The notes beneath the pieces were generated by a model, which did no database searches, was not told the origin of the DNA, and saw nothing but the letters and a program-made list of their open reading frames with translations. This document shows positions 1-8,257 of a stretch of DNA of 64,000 nt, piece by piece (position 1 is the first letter of the stretch; each line of letters begins with the position of its first letter). The position numbers were made by a program, and so were the translations under genes. Source of the stretch: Streptacidiphilus fuscans (lineage in GTDB: Bacteria; Actinomycetota; Actinomycetes; Streptomycetales; Streptomycetaceae); assembly GCF_015690355.1 (NCBI RefSeq), contig NZ_JADPRT010000004.1, positions 332,291 through 396,290 of the forward strand, written 5' to 3'.

Positions 1-881
1 GGCGGGGGAGCCGAGATGCCCTCGACGAAGACGGGTTTCTCCTGCACCAGCGCCCGCCGCATGGCGGCCGCCGCGGCCGGACGCAGCGGATGCAGCTCCT
101 CGGGGAGCGGCTCGTGCAGCGTGACGGTGCCGATCTCGTGCGGGTCGCCGGTCGGCGTCAGCGAGACAAGCAGCGTCTCGGCGCCGAGGGACGGGCGGGC
201 CATGTCGGTGAGCACCTGCATCACGTCGTCGGCCGTGGTCGCCCTCGACAGGGCGCGGGTGATGGTGAGCAGGAAGGCGTCCGAGGAGTCGGCGTACGGT
301 CCGTAGCCGTGGCCGTAGCCCGACGTGGCGTCGAGGGCTGCGGTCGGCACCTCCGGGTAGCCCGGATCGGGGCCGTCGGAACTGCGGTCCAGCAGCAGGC
401 CGAGGACGCGTTCGGGCCGTCCGTCGGCGTCGAGCAGTACCTCGCCGCGCTCCTCGATCCGGCGTATCCGCCCGTCGGGATGGACGATCCGGTAGTGGTT
501 GCGGTAACGGCCGCCGCGCTCAAGCGCCTTGGCGGTGGCCGCCGCCAACCGGGCCGCGTCGGCGGCGTGGAGGGCGTCGAAGAAGGCGTCCGCGCGCCCG
601 TCGAACTCCTCGGGGGCGACGCCGACCAGCGAGCAGACGAAGTCGTCCCAGTGGACCGCGCCGGAGGCGACGTCCCACGCGAACAGCCCTGCGCGGGCAG
701 CGTCGAGGGCCTCGGGGAAGGTCACGGTCGGAGGCTCGGGGAACGTCGTACGAGCGGGCGTGGACGACGTCGTGTCCGCCGCAGCCGTGCTCGGCGATGG
801 TCCCTCGTCCACGTTTTCGTCCCCGCTCCTGCGCCGGTCCGGCCCGGCGATCCACGCCGGGAAACCGGGGAGCCGGGGCAC
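1..881 (-). CDS. PAS/GAF sensor protein, N-terminal part (runs off left edge)
   Basis: An open frame on the minus strand starts at GTG 881 (an in-frame TGA lies at 891-893, so this is the most upstream start) and continues past base 1, so the C-terminus is missing. About 293 codons are visible. After a disordered, Ser/Thr-rich leader of about 50 residues there is a PAS-like domain (ALDAARAGLFAWDVASG, then HPDGRIRRIEERGEV typical of a PAS_3 fold), followed by the beginning of a GAF-like domain. Streptomycete proteins with this start usually end in a SpoIIE/PP2C phosphatase or a response-regulator type output, but that part is outside the window. No convincing ribosome binding site precedes the GTG, so a shorter start within the leader is possible. 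Confidence 0.7.
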   Translation of the reverse strand, partial: MPRLPGFPAWIAGPDRRRSGDENVDEGPSPSTAAADTTSSTPARTTFPEPPTVTFPEALDAARAGLFAWDVASGAVHWDDFVCSLVGVAPEEFDGRADAFFDALHAADAARLAAATAKALERGGRYRNHYRIVHPDGRIRRIEERGEVLLDADGRPERVLGLLLDRSSDGPDPGYPEVPTAALDATSGYGHGYGPYADSSDAFLLTITRALSRATTADDVMQVLTDMARPSLGAETLLVSLTPTGDPHEIGTVTLHEPLPEELHPLRPAAAAAMRRALVQEKPVFVEGISAPP

Positions 882-939
882 CGTCGATTGTCAGCACGAT
901 TATGACGACTGTGCCCCGGCCCGCAATGCGGCGCGCCGT

Positions 940-966
940 TCGACCGGGCCGCGTGGGCCCGGTCGA
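940..966 (-). terminator. Hairpin terminator after the 2-MIB operon
   Basis: A perfect 10-bp stem, TCGACCGGGC pairing with GCCCGGTCGA, encloses a 7-base loop. It lies 40 bases past the stop of the GPP methyltransferase gene and before the left-edge PAS gene, which reads in the same direction. It lacks a clear T-tract, as is common in streptomycetes. Confidence 0.65.
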
Positions 967-1005
967 CATCGGATCAGTATGCGTTCAGCGTCGGTCGGTG
1001 CCGGC

Positions 1006-1896
1006 TCAGACGCGGTCGGCGGCGATCAGCAGATACTGGAAGCTGCCGTCCTTGTAGGCGTTCAGGAAGCTCTTCTCGATCCCGGTCACCAGGTGCGACT
1101 TGGCGCGCAGCTCCCAGTAGGGGATGGTTGCCGCGGTCAGGTCGATCACGCTGACCGGGACCAGGCGGTTGGCGGCCATCTCCTTGAAGTACGTGCTGCG
1201 CGGGTGGATGTCGCAGATGTAGTGCGCGTTGATCTCACTGACCGCGCGCGAGGGCAGCCCGTAGGTGTCGTTGTAGCAGCCGGTGATCGTGACGTACCGA
1301 CCGCCGCGCCGGAGTTGCCGTGCGTGCTCGGCGAAGAGCAGGCCCAGCTCGACGTACATGGTGCTCTCGTTGTTCCAACTCGCGTCGAAGGCACCGGACT
1401 CGAAGCCGGTGTCCAGCATGTTCCGCAGGTGGAACCGGACCTTGTCGGAGACCCCGCGCAACTGCGCCTGCTCGTTGGCGAAGTCGACCTGGGTACGGGA
1501 GATCGACACGCCGTCCACCTGGCAGCCGAACCGGGCGTTGGCCACCATGCTGCCGCCGCCGCGACCGCAACCGGCGTCCAGCAGACGGCTGTCGGCCGTG
1601 ATCGGCCCGAGCCGGTCGGCGAGCAGCTGCGCCTGCGCGGACTCCAGCCGGTGCAGCTCCTGCACGATCCGTTCTTCTCGGGTCGCCTCCGGGCCTTCCA
1701 GCACGGACCAGTCGGGCTCACCGATGCCGTAGTGGTGGTGGTAGAAGCCGTCGACCTCGCCGAGGCGCAGGTTGACCGGGTTGCGCTCGGCGTTCCAGTA
1801 GTCGGCGACGGAGTCCTGGTAGGGGCTGGTCCGGTCGGCGTAGGACTGGCCGTGCATGGACTGGCCCGGGATGGCGGACTTCTCGCTGAGGATCAC
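1006..1896 (-). CDS. Geranyl diphosphate 2-C-methyltransferase (2-MIB pathway)
   Basis: The product (296 aa from GTG 1896, with GGAG seven bases upstream) is a class I SAM-dependent methyltransferase with the SAM-binding motif LLDAGCGRGGGSM and the W-rich N-terminus (SPYQDSVADYWNAERNPVNLRLG) seen in geranyl-diphosphate C2-methyltransferases. The known reaction adds a methyl group to GPP to give 2-methyl-GPP, the substrate of 2-MIB synthase. It is the last gene of a minus-strand operon behind 2-MIB synthase and an encapsulin shell, the gene order I recall for the S. coelicolor sco7699-7701 locus. The upstream frame is open as far as 2001, but residues before the GTG are low-complexity and derive from tandem repeats, so they are not included. 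Confidence 0.92.
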   Translation of the reverse strand: MILSEKSAIPGQSMHGQSYADRTSPYQDSVADYWNAERNPVNLRLGEVDGFYHHHYGIGEPDWSVLEGPEATREERIVQELHRLESAQAQLLADRLGPITADSRLLDAGCGRGGGSMVANARFGCQVDGVSISRTQVDFANEQAQLRGVSDKVRFHLRNMLDTGFESGAFDASWNNESTMYVELGLLFAEHARQLRRGGRYVTITGCYNDTYGLPSRAVSEINAHYICDIHPRSTYFKEMAANRLVPVSVIDLTAATIPYWELRAKSHLVTGIEKSFLNAYKDGSFQYLLIAADRV

Positions 1897-1908
1897 TGAT
1901 GTACTCCG

Positions 1909-1981
1909 GTTCTCTGATGTTCTCTGATGCTGTGCGGGTTTTTCGCACGATGAGCAGGGTGAGCACGATGAGCAGGGTGAG
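1909..1981. repeat. Tandem repeats and small hairpin between the two 2-MIB enzyme genes
   Basis: The 162-base spacer between the synthase and methyltransferase genes contains two copies of GTTCTCTGAT (1909-1928), a GTGCG/CGCAC hairpin with a T-rich loop (1932-1948) and a perfect 18-bp tandem duplication (CACGATGAGCAGGGTGAG at 1946-1963 and 1964-1981). The spacer is unusually long for this operon. Whether it attenuates or separately promotes the methyltransferase gene cannot be judged from sequence alone. Confidence 0.8.
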
Positions 1982-2058
1982 ACCGCTCGGCCGCGCGCCA
2001 CGGCCGGGCGTTGAGAGTTCAGCTGGGATCAGTGAAGTGACGAGCCGTCACCGATGGC

Positions 2059-3249
2059 TCAAGCAGCGGCTTCCGCGTCCTCAGAGGAGGGCGTGCCGTG
2101 GTAACGGGCGCTGGTGGCGTGCCACTCGTGGCTGCCGCCCATCCAGGCCCAGACACCGGTGAGGAAGCGCTTGAGCTCCGGCGATCCGGCCGCGCTCAGC
2201 ACGGCGGACTCCGCCTCGATGGTGTGCATGATCTCGTCGTGGATGGCCGCCGCCCGGTCGACCGCCTCCTGGAGCGAGCAACCCTCCTCGGCGGCGATCA
2301 GGTTGGGCAGGTTGGTGTCGGAGGGGTCCTCCTTGGCCATCGAGTACAGGTCGTTGAGCAGGACGTTGGCAACCCCCGCGTAGAGGTACGTCCGGCGCAC
2401 CCGATGGTCGGCGAACTCGTGGATCGGCAGCTCGTAGCCGCCGACCGGGTCGATCAGCACCATGCACGGGAAGAAGGCGTTCTCGTAGCGGTGCAGCAGG
2501 TACTCCCAGACGGCGGGACGCCGCCCGGAGGTACGCCACTCGGCCTCCTGGCCGTAGCCGACGAACATGACCGCCAACTCGTGCCGCAGCCGCGCCACCT
2601 GGGTCGGGTTGGCGATCGAGGACAGCCCGGCCAGCGCCGAGCGGAACGCGCGCAGCACCGGCTCCTGCCGCACCACGTCCTCGAACTGCACCCCGTACGC
2701 GCCCGGCAGCCGGACCGGGTCGACCACGGCGTGGGCCAACGCAATGCGCGGGCCGATCAGTTCGGGGCGGGCGTCGTCGCCCTCGTCCACCCAGTGGTCG
2801 TCCACCGCCCACTCCGACAGCCCGCAGCGGGCCGCGGCGAGCAGCCGGTCGGGGTCGTCGGTGTCGGGGTGGGCGAGCATGAAGAGACGGCCGAAGTTGT
2901 GCGACCGCAGCCGCTCCAACCGTCCCTTGAACAGGCCCACCTGCTCGGCCCAGGCGACCAGCCGGTCGTTGACCAGGTCGCCGAGCGCCCGGTCGTCCCG
3001 GCTCGCCTTCGGGCAGTAGAGCGGCGGAACGGTGACACTGCCCATCCGGACCGGTTTGCCCTCGCCGGGCGCCACTGCCGGTGCGGGCAGACCGGGCGCG
3101 GGAGCCGCGTCCGACGTGTCGGACGTGTCGGAGGCGTCGGACGCTTCGGTCGACGTGGGCGGCGGGCGGAAGAGTCGGATCGCCGTGGTTCCGGGCCCCT
3201 CAGGGCCGGAGAGCAGGCGGTTCAGTACGTCGGCGTCGAGGCGCAGCAT
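2059..3249 (-). CDS. 2-methylisoborneol synthase (class I terpene cyclase)
   Basis: The 396-aa product converts 2-methyl-GPP to 2-methylisoborneol. It carries the Asp-rich metal motif DDHWVDE (residues 150-156) and the NSE triad as NDLYSMAKE (299-307), the two diphosphate/Mg sites of class I terpene synthases. Residues 1-75 form a Pro/Ala/Ser/Asp-rich, probably disordered leader with short repeats (SDASDTSDTSDAAP), ending just before the PPLYCP segment where the cyclase fold begins; such leaders act as cargo-loading tags for Family 2 encapsulins. ATG 3249 is preceded by GAGGGA. It sits 30 bases behind the encapsulin gene, which points to co-expression and encapsulation. Confidence 0.93.
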   Translation of the reverse strand: MLRLDADVLNRLLSGPEGPGTTAIRLFRPPPTSTEASDASDTSDTSDAAPAPGLPAPAVAPGEGKPVRMGSVTVPPLYCPKASRDDRALGDLVNDRLVAWAEQVGLFKGRLERLRSHNFGRLFMLAHPDTDDPDRLLAAARCGLSEWAVDDHWVDEGDDARPELIGPRIALAHAVVDPVRLPGAYGVQFEDVVRQEPVLRAFRSALAGLSSIANPTQVARLRHELAVMFVGYGQEAEWRTSGRRPAVWEYLLHRYENAFFPCMVLIDPVGGYELPIHEFADHRVRRTYLYAGVANVLLNDLYSMAKEDPSDTNLPNLIAAEEGCSLQEAVDRAAAIHDEIMHTIEAESAVLSAAGSPELKRFLTGVWAWMGGSHEWHATSARYHGTPSSEDAEAAA

Positions 3250-3279
3250 GGTTCCCTCGCTTCTGGCTTCCCGCGCCTG

Positions 3280-4701
3280 CTAGGAGCGCGGCGCGGCGAC
3301 GTCGACGTTCTCCAGGATGCCGATCGCGTCCGGGACCAGCACGGCCACCGAGTAGTAGGCGCTGACCAGGTAGGACAGGATCGCCTTCTCGTCGATGCCC
3401 ATGAACCGCACGTTGAGGCTCGGGTCGACCTCGTCCGGCAGGCCGGTCTGGTGCAGGCCGATGACGCCCTGGTTGTCCTCGCCGACACGCATGGCCAGGA
3501 TCGAGCTGCTGTGGCCCTCGACCGGGATCTTGCCGCACGGCAGCAGCGGCACGCCGCGCCAGGCGGGGACCTGGTGGCCGCGTCGGGTCACCGTGTCCGG
3601 GTAGATGCCGCGCTTGTTGCACTCGCGGAAGAAGGCGGCGATCGCCTTCGGGTGCGCCAGGAAGAACTCGGTGTTGCGGCGCATGCTCAGCAGCTCGTCC
3701 AGGTCGTCCGGGGTGGGCGGACCGGACCAGGTGTTGATCCGCTGGTCGTACGCGGTGTTGTGGAGCAGACCGAAGTCGCGGTTGTTGAGCAGCTCCCACT
3801 CCTCGCGCTCGCGGATCTCCTCGATCGTGAGCTTGAGCTGCTGCTCCGTCTGGTTCATCGGGCTGTTGTAGAGGTCGGCGACGCGGCTGTGGATCCGCAG
3901 CACCGTCTGAGTGACGCTCAGCTCGTACTCGCGCGGCTCGAGTTCGTAGTCGGCGAAGGTGCCCGGCAGGAGGTGCTCGCCCTCGTGGCCGGCGCTGAGC
4001 TCGATCTGCGCCTCGCCGGACCGGTTGGTGGCCCGTTGCGAGTCGGAGACGAACCCGTCGATGTGGGAGGCCAGTTGGGGCGCGCGGTCGAAGAGGTCCT
4101 GCACCCCCGACCACGGCAGCACCATGACCGTGCCGGACGTGGCCGCCTGGGCGGTGTGCAGCCAGAGCGGGTCGCTGGTCAGCACCGCCTCGTCGCCGAG
4201 GTGGTCGCCGTCGGCGACGGTGCCCAGCACGTTGGTGCTGCCGTACTTGCCGGTGCTCAGCTGGTTGATCCGGCCGTGGGCGACGATGAAGACCTCTTCG
4301 ATCGGCGTCCCCTCCTCCACCAGGACCTCTCCGGCGCGGAACTCGCGCGGCCGGAACCGGGAGGCGAGCTCGGCCAGCACCGCGTCGTCCGTGAAGTCCC
4401 GCAGCGCGGGGATCTCGCGCAGCGTCTCCGGGATGATCCGGACGTCGTCCGCGCCGTTCTGCACGAAGCCGACGCGACCGCGCCCGACCGCCAGGGTCAG
4501 TCGGCGGTTCACCCGGTAGGTGCCGCCCTTGACGTCGACCCAGGGCAGCGACCGCAGCAGCCACCGGGAGCTGATGCCCTGCATCTGCGGGGTCGACTTG
4601 GTGGTGGTGGCGAGATTGCGCGCGGCCTTGGTACTGAGGCTCTGCTGGTCGGAAGCGCTGCCGTTGACGCCGGCCGAGCTCTCCGGGGCCTCGATGGACA
4701 T
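3280..4701 (-). CDS. Family 2B encapsulin shell protein with cyclic-nucleotide-binding insert
   Basis: The 473-aa protein resembles EshA and the SCO7699-type proteins once annotated as cyclic-nucleotide-binding regulators. Residues about 95-210 are a cNMP-binding domain ([22 protein letters not shown] followed by the glycine-rich barrel HGRINQLS and [11 protein letters not shown]). It is inserted in a larger protein with no DNA-binding helix-turn-helix; the flanks (residues 1-94 and 210-473) match the HK97-type shell of Family 2B encapsulins. The N-terminal 40 residues are Ser/Thr/Gln-rich. ATG 4701 follows a strong GAGGAGG site. As first gene of the operon with 2-MIB synthase, it is expected to build the compartment that houses that enzyme. 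The ligand of the cNMP domain is unknown. Confidence 0.88.
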   Translation of the reverse strand: MSIEAPESSAGVNGSASDQQSLSTKAARNLATTTKSTPQMQGISSRWLLRSLPWVDVKGGTYRVNRRLTLAVGRGRVGFVQNGADDVRIIPETLREIPALRDFTDDAVLAELASRFRPREFRAGEVLVEEGTPIEEVFIVAHGRINQLSTGKYGSTNVLGTVADGDHLGDEAVLTSDPLWLHTAQAATSGTVMVLPWSGVQDLFDRAPQLASHIDGFVSDSQRATNRSGEAQIELSAGHEGEHLLPGTFADYELEPREYELSVTQTVLRIHSRVADLYNSPMNQTEQQLKLTIEEIREREEWELLNNRDFGLLHNTAYDQRINTWSGPPTPDDLDELLSMRRNTEFFLAHPKAIAAFFRECNKRGIYPDTVTRRGHQVPAWRGVPLLPCGKIPVEGHSSSILAMRVGEDNQGVIGLHQTGLPDEVDPSLNVRFMGIDEKAILSYLVSAYYSVAVLVPDAIGILENVDVAAPRS

Positions 4702-4901
4702 GGTGGATTCCTCCTCTGGGGCGCGTGGGTGCGCACGGATTCCAGTAAGCGGGACCGGGGGGTGGCGTGGGGGGTGGTTCCGGGGCCGGGCATGTTGAAA
4801 GTTGGCGGGCGTTGAACGCGGTGCGATTCGAATGCCCTGTGCGGCAGGGGAGTTGAGAGTGCGGCCGAGGTGGTGTCAGAACGCGTGTCCGAGTCTGCGC
4901 G

Positions 4902-6326
4902 TCAGTACGCCAGGGCCGCCCGGGACGAGCGCGACATCAACGGCTCGCTGCGGGCCAGCACGGTCCGTCCGGCGACGCTGGTGCGGAAAGGGCGCAGCCG
5001 CCCGCGCAACGATCGCAGTGCACGGTCGACGCGGCCGGAGTGGAGCAGCGGGTAGTCGTCGAGGAAGTCGTGCCAGGAGGCGCACGCCTGTTCCAGGTTG
5101 CCCGCCTCCAGCAGCAGCGTGCCCAGTCGGTCGGTGGTCACGGCGCGGGTGCGGCGCTCACCGGGAGGGCGTTGTTGCAGCGACCGGCGCAGCGCGCCGA
5201 TGGCGGCCCGGACGTCGCCCAACGCGGCGAAGACGTGCGCCTGGTGACTCTCGTGGGCCGCCTCGTGGTAGCCGCTCCCGTCCGCGTCCTCGGCGCTCTC
5301 GGCCTGGGAGAGCAGATCGGAGGAGCGGGCCAGGGAGTCCAGCGCGCGCCGCTGGTCACCCCGTCCGGCTGCGGCGACGGCCAGTTGGCCCATCACGGCG
5401 GCGGCGCGGGCGGGAGGCAGTCGCGGCGCGTGCACGGCGGCTGCCTCGGCCAGCTCCAACGCCTGCGGCCGATGGCCGAGATGATGCGCCTGCATGCTCA
5501 ACGCCCGTAACGCGGCGGCCTGTCCGCACGCGTCGTCCGCCTCGGCGGCAAGTCGGGCGGCGGTGCGGTAGTAGGCCTGCGCGGTGCCCTGGTGTTCCAC
5601 GTCGTAGCACATGAACCCGGCGAGCGAGGCGAGTTGGGAGGCGACGACGAGCAGGTCGCGTCGCACCTTCGGCGCGGCGGGGCTTTCCAGCCACTCCGCC
5701 ACGCTGCAGCGCAGGTAGCCGGTCAGCGCGCTGCGGGAGTGGCCGCCGCCGAAGGAGGTGTCCACGGCGGCGAAGGAGCGCAGCATCGCCTGCGCCGAGC
5801 GGACATGGGCGGCCTCGACCCGACGGGCGGGCGGCGCGTCGGCCGGGTTGTACGGCCGTGTGTGCACCGGGTCCGCCTCGAACTCGCGCTGGTACGGCAG
5901 GGCCCGGGACCGGTCGAGCGCGGTGAGCGTCGCCGCCTGGCTGAACGTATCTGCGGGGGCTCGCGCGTGGTCCGGCGTGGTCCCGGGAGCGCCGGGCGTT
6001 CCGGGGACGCCGAGGGCTCCGGTCGCTCCGGGCGCTCCGGCCGCGGGGGAGTCCGGCGGCGCGAAGCCGGTGTCGGCGAGGGTGACGCGGCGGCCCAGGC
6101 CACGGGCGAGCGCCTCGGCGACGAGGGCGGCGACGACCGTCGGGGGTCTGGTCCCGGCCATCCAGTGCGCGACGGAGGTGCGGTCGTAGCGCAGCTCGAC
6201 CCCGCTCTCCGCTCCGGCCCGGTTCACCGCCCTGGCCAGCTCGGCGCCGGTCCAGCCGGCCTCCTGGGCGAGTGCTCGCAGACGGACGTTGGCTTCGCGT
6301 CGCGCCATGGCCGTGCGGTCCTCCAT
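4902..6326 (-). CDS. XRE-family transcriptional regulator with TPR-like C-terminal region
   Basis: About 474 aa. The N-terminus is a helix-turn-helix of the streptomycete type (RLRALAQEAGWTGAELARAVNRAGAE, then DRTSVAHWMAGTRPP). The C-terminal two-thirds is Ala/Leu/Arg-rich helical repeat sequence reminiscent of TPR modules. Between them, at about residue 110, lie seven consecutive Gly-X-Y triplets (a collagen-like patch GAPGATGALGVPGTPGAP). Start choice is open: TTG 6350, ATG 6326 or ATG 6308 are all in frame; I use 6326. It is read in the same direction as the 2-MIB operon and ends 200 bases before it, but nothing visible shows that it controls that operon. Confidence 0.8.
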   Translation of the reverse strand: MEDRTAMARREANVRLRALAQEAGWTGAELARAVNRAGAESGVELRYDRTSVAHWMAGTRPPTVVAALVAEALARGLGRRVTLADTGFAPPDSPAAGAPGATGALGVPGTPGAPGTTPDHARAPADTFSQAATLTALDRSRALPYQREFEADPVHTRPYNPADAPPARRVEAAHVRSAQAMLRSFAAVDTSFGGGHSRSALTGYLRCSVAEWLESPAAPKVRRDLLVVASQLASLAGFMCYDVEHQGTAQAYYRTAARLAAEADDACGQAAALRALSMQAHHLGHRPQALELAEAAAVHAPRLPPARAAAVMGQLAVAAAGRGDQRRALDSLARSSDLLSQAESAEDADGSGYHEAAHESHQAHVFAALGDVRAAIGALRRSLQQRPPGERRTRAVTTDRLGTLLLEAGNLEQACASWHDFLDDYPLLHSGRVDRALRSLRGRLRPFRTSVAGRTVLARSEPLMSRSSRAALAY

Positions 6327-6745
6327 CGTTCGGTGTCCGGCGTCCGACAATCGGACGCCCGCTTAGGTCATGGACCGCGCAGCGCCCGCCGATGCGCGCC
6401 TGCGTCGGCGCACGGTTGCATGGCCCGGCGCACTGGCATATGCGCGTGCTGCACATGACAACAAGATTTGTGGAACATGAGGGTTTATCAGAACGTATCG
6501 ATGGACCTGGGGTGATGTGCTGTTCCGAGGCAGAAGCGGAATCTGATCAAGATCGCATGATGCGGTCGGAAGGTGATCGAGTGAGGTCGTCTTTCGATCG
6601 TCCGGGGTGGCGCGCACACTGTCCGCCCGCATGGCCCATCCGGCGCGCGTAACGGTGCCACGTCGGTGAAGCTGGCCTGGCCGCGCACAGGTTTGCCGCG
6701 TACGGCTGCCGCGTACAAGAGGACAAGGGGACCCAGGAGGCCGGG
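6327..6745. other. Intergenic region between the XRE gene and the DUF4389 gene
   Basis: This stretch separates divergent genes and so should hold both promoters. It is noticeably more A+T-rich around 6450-6600 than its surroundings and contains several GATC-centred words (6545-6600). The small frames here have no ribosome binding site or recognisable protein, and no RNA gene could be made out. Confidence 0.5.
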
Positions 6746-7537
6746 ATGGCGTATCAGACGTGGTCGAGCCCGCCGCCGTTGCCGAACGCCGAGGCCGTGC
6801 CGGAGCTGGACGTTCCCGAGCCGGGAGCGCAGCGCCGCTGGACCGTGCTGCTGCGCTGGCTGCTGCTGATCCCGCAGTGGATCGTGCTTACGATCCTCGG
6901 CATCCTCGGCTTTCTGGCCGTCGTGGTCGGCTGGTTCGCGGCCCTCGTCCTGGGGCGGCTGCCAGGACCGATCCACAGCTATCTGGCTGGGCTGCTCGTC
7001 TACCAGACCCGGGTCCAGTCCTACGCGATGCTGCTGGTCGACCGGTATCCGCCGTTCGCCTTCGACGCGCCCGAGCACCCGGTCCAGGTGGAGCTCCGTC
7101 CGGCCACCTCGCTCAACCGGCTGGCCGTGTTCTTCCGACTCCTCCTGATGATCCCCGCCGGGATCGTCCAGGGCCTGGTGACCCAGGGCTGGTACGTCGT
7201 CGGGTTCTTCCTCTGGCTGATCACCCTGGTCCTCGGCCGGCTGCCGCGTCCGGCCTTCGAGGCGACCGCTGCGACCGTCCGGTTCTCACTGCGGTTCCAG
7301 GCCTACGCGTCGATGCTCACCCCGGCCTATCCCAAGCGCCTCTTCGGCGACGACTCGCTGACCCTGACCGAACGCCGCTCGGCGTCCCGGCCACTGCTGC
7401 TGTCCGGGGGAGGGAGGGCGCTGGTCGTCCTCTTCCTGCTGCTGGGCCTGCTCGGCAGCGTCTCGACCTCCTACGAGAACAGCAACGGCAACAACACGAC
7501 CACCGTCGACCAGCCCAGCTCCGCCGCCGGACGCTGA
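6746..7537 (+). CDS. DUF4389-type membrane protein
   Basis: The 263-aa product has two hydrophobic blocks at about 30-65 and 125-160 and a third at about 220-240, separated by YPPFAF- and YPKRLFG-type loops; this duplicated layout is typical of DUF4389 proteins. The function of the family is unknown. ATG 6746 is preceded by AGGAGG. The C-terminus is a short Asn/Thr/Ser-rich tail, presumably exposed. No partner gene is obvious; tenA starts 51 bases further on. Confidence 0.75.
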   Translation: MAYQTWSSPPPLPNAEAVPELDVPEPGAQRRWTVLLRWLLLIPQWIVLTILGILGFLAVVVGWFAALVLGRLPGPIHSYLAGLLVYQTRVQSYAMLLVDRYPPFAFDAPEHPVQVELRPATSLNRLAVFFRLLLMIPAGIVQGLVTQGWYVVGFFLWLITLVLGRLPRPAFEATAATVRFSLRFQAYASMLTPAYPKRLFGDDSLTLTERRSASRPLLLSGGGRALVVLFLLLGLLGSVSTSYENSNGNNTTTVDQPSSAAGR

Positions 7538-7588
7538 CGTCCACCCGTCGACCGGCCGCTCGTCCGTCGGACCGGGTATGGCAAGGTC

Positions 7589-8257
7589 ATGGGCATGAGC
7601 CTGCGCCGTTTCACCGACGAACTGTGGTCGGACATCGAGCCGATCTACGCCGAGATCCTGGAGCACCCCTTCCTCCGCGGCCTGACCGACGGGAGCCTGC
7701 CGCGGACCGCCTTCCGGCACTTCGTCGAGCAGGACTCCCTCTACCTGCGCGACTACGCGCGGGCCCTGGCCCTCTGCGGCGCCCGCGCCCCGGAGACGGA
7801 GTCGGTGCAGGCGTTCCTGAGCGACGCCGCCGGTGCGATCGCCGCCGAGCAGGAGATGCTGGCCGGGTTCGGCGAGGAGCTGGGCGAGGAGCCGCTCAGC
7901 CAGGAGGTGCTGCCGACCACGCGCGCCTACACGAGCTACCTGCTGGCCGCCGCCTACGGGGGCAGCTACGCCGAGGCCGTGGCGGCGGTGCTGCCCTGCT
8001 ACTGGATCTACGCCCGGGTCGGGGAGCAGCTGCTCGCCAAGTCGTCCCCGGACCCGCTCTACGCCCGCTGGATCGCCGTCTACGGCGACGAGTCGTTCCA
8101 GGAGATCGTCCGCCGGGTGGTCGCACTCACCGACGAGCTGGCCGAGCAGGTCTCCCCGGCGGAGCGGCAGCGGATGCGGGAACGCTTCACCGTCGCGTCG
8201 CGCTACGAGTGGATGTTCTGGAACGCGGCCTGGATCGGGGAGCGTTGGCCGGTCTGA
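7589..8257 (+). CDS. tenA: TenA family protein (aminopyrimidine aminohydrolase / thiaminase II)
   Basis: The 222-aa product matches TenA in length and motifs: FVEQDSLYLRDYARAL in the N-terminal half and the catalytic-cysteine region LPCYWIYARVGEQL (Cys137), followed by a C-terminal EWMFWNAAW block. Characterised members hydrolyse aminopyrimidines from degraded thiamine to salvage HMP for vitamin B1 synthesis. Another ATG lies two codons downstream at 7595. The 3' end overlaps the likely start of the next gene, suggesting translational coupling. No TPP riboswitch was recognised upstream. Confidence 0.88.
   Translation: MGMSLRRFTDELWSDIEPIYAEILEHPFLRGLTDGSLPRTAFRHFVEQDSLYLRDYARALALCGARAPETESVQAFLSDAAGAIAAEQEMLAGFGEELGEEPLSQEVLPTTRAYTSYLLAAAYGGSYAEAVAAVLPCYWIYARVGEQLLAKSSPDPLYARWIAVYGDESFQEIVRRVVALTDELAEQVSPAERQRMRERFTVASRYEWMFWNAAWIGERWPV

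Noticed and set aside
3280..4701. Crp-type transcription factor
   Set aside because: It has a cNMP-binding domain but no C-terminal helix-turn-helix, and the rest fits a Family 2B shell protein.
2098..4815. 905-codon plus-strand open frame
   Set aside because: It is antisense to 2-MIB synthase and the encapsulin gene, has no family-like motif, and is the typical high-G+C shadow frame.
4902..6326. Idea that the XRE gene is the dedicated regulator of 2-MIB synthesis
   Set aside because: Only proximity supports it; no shared palindrome or overlapping promoter was found.
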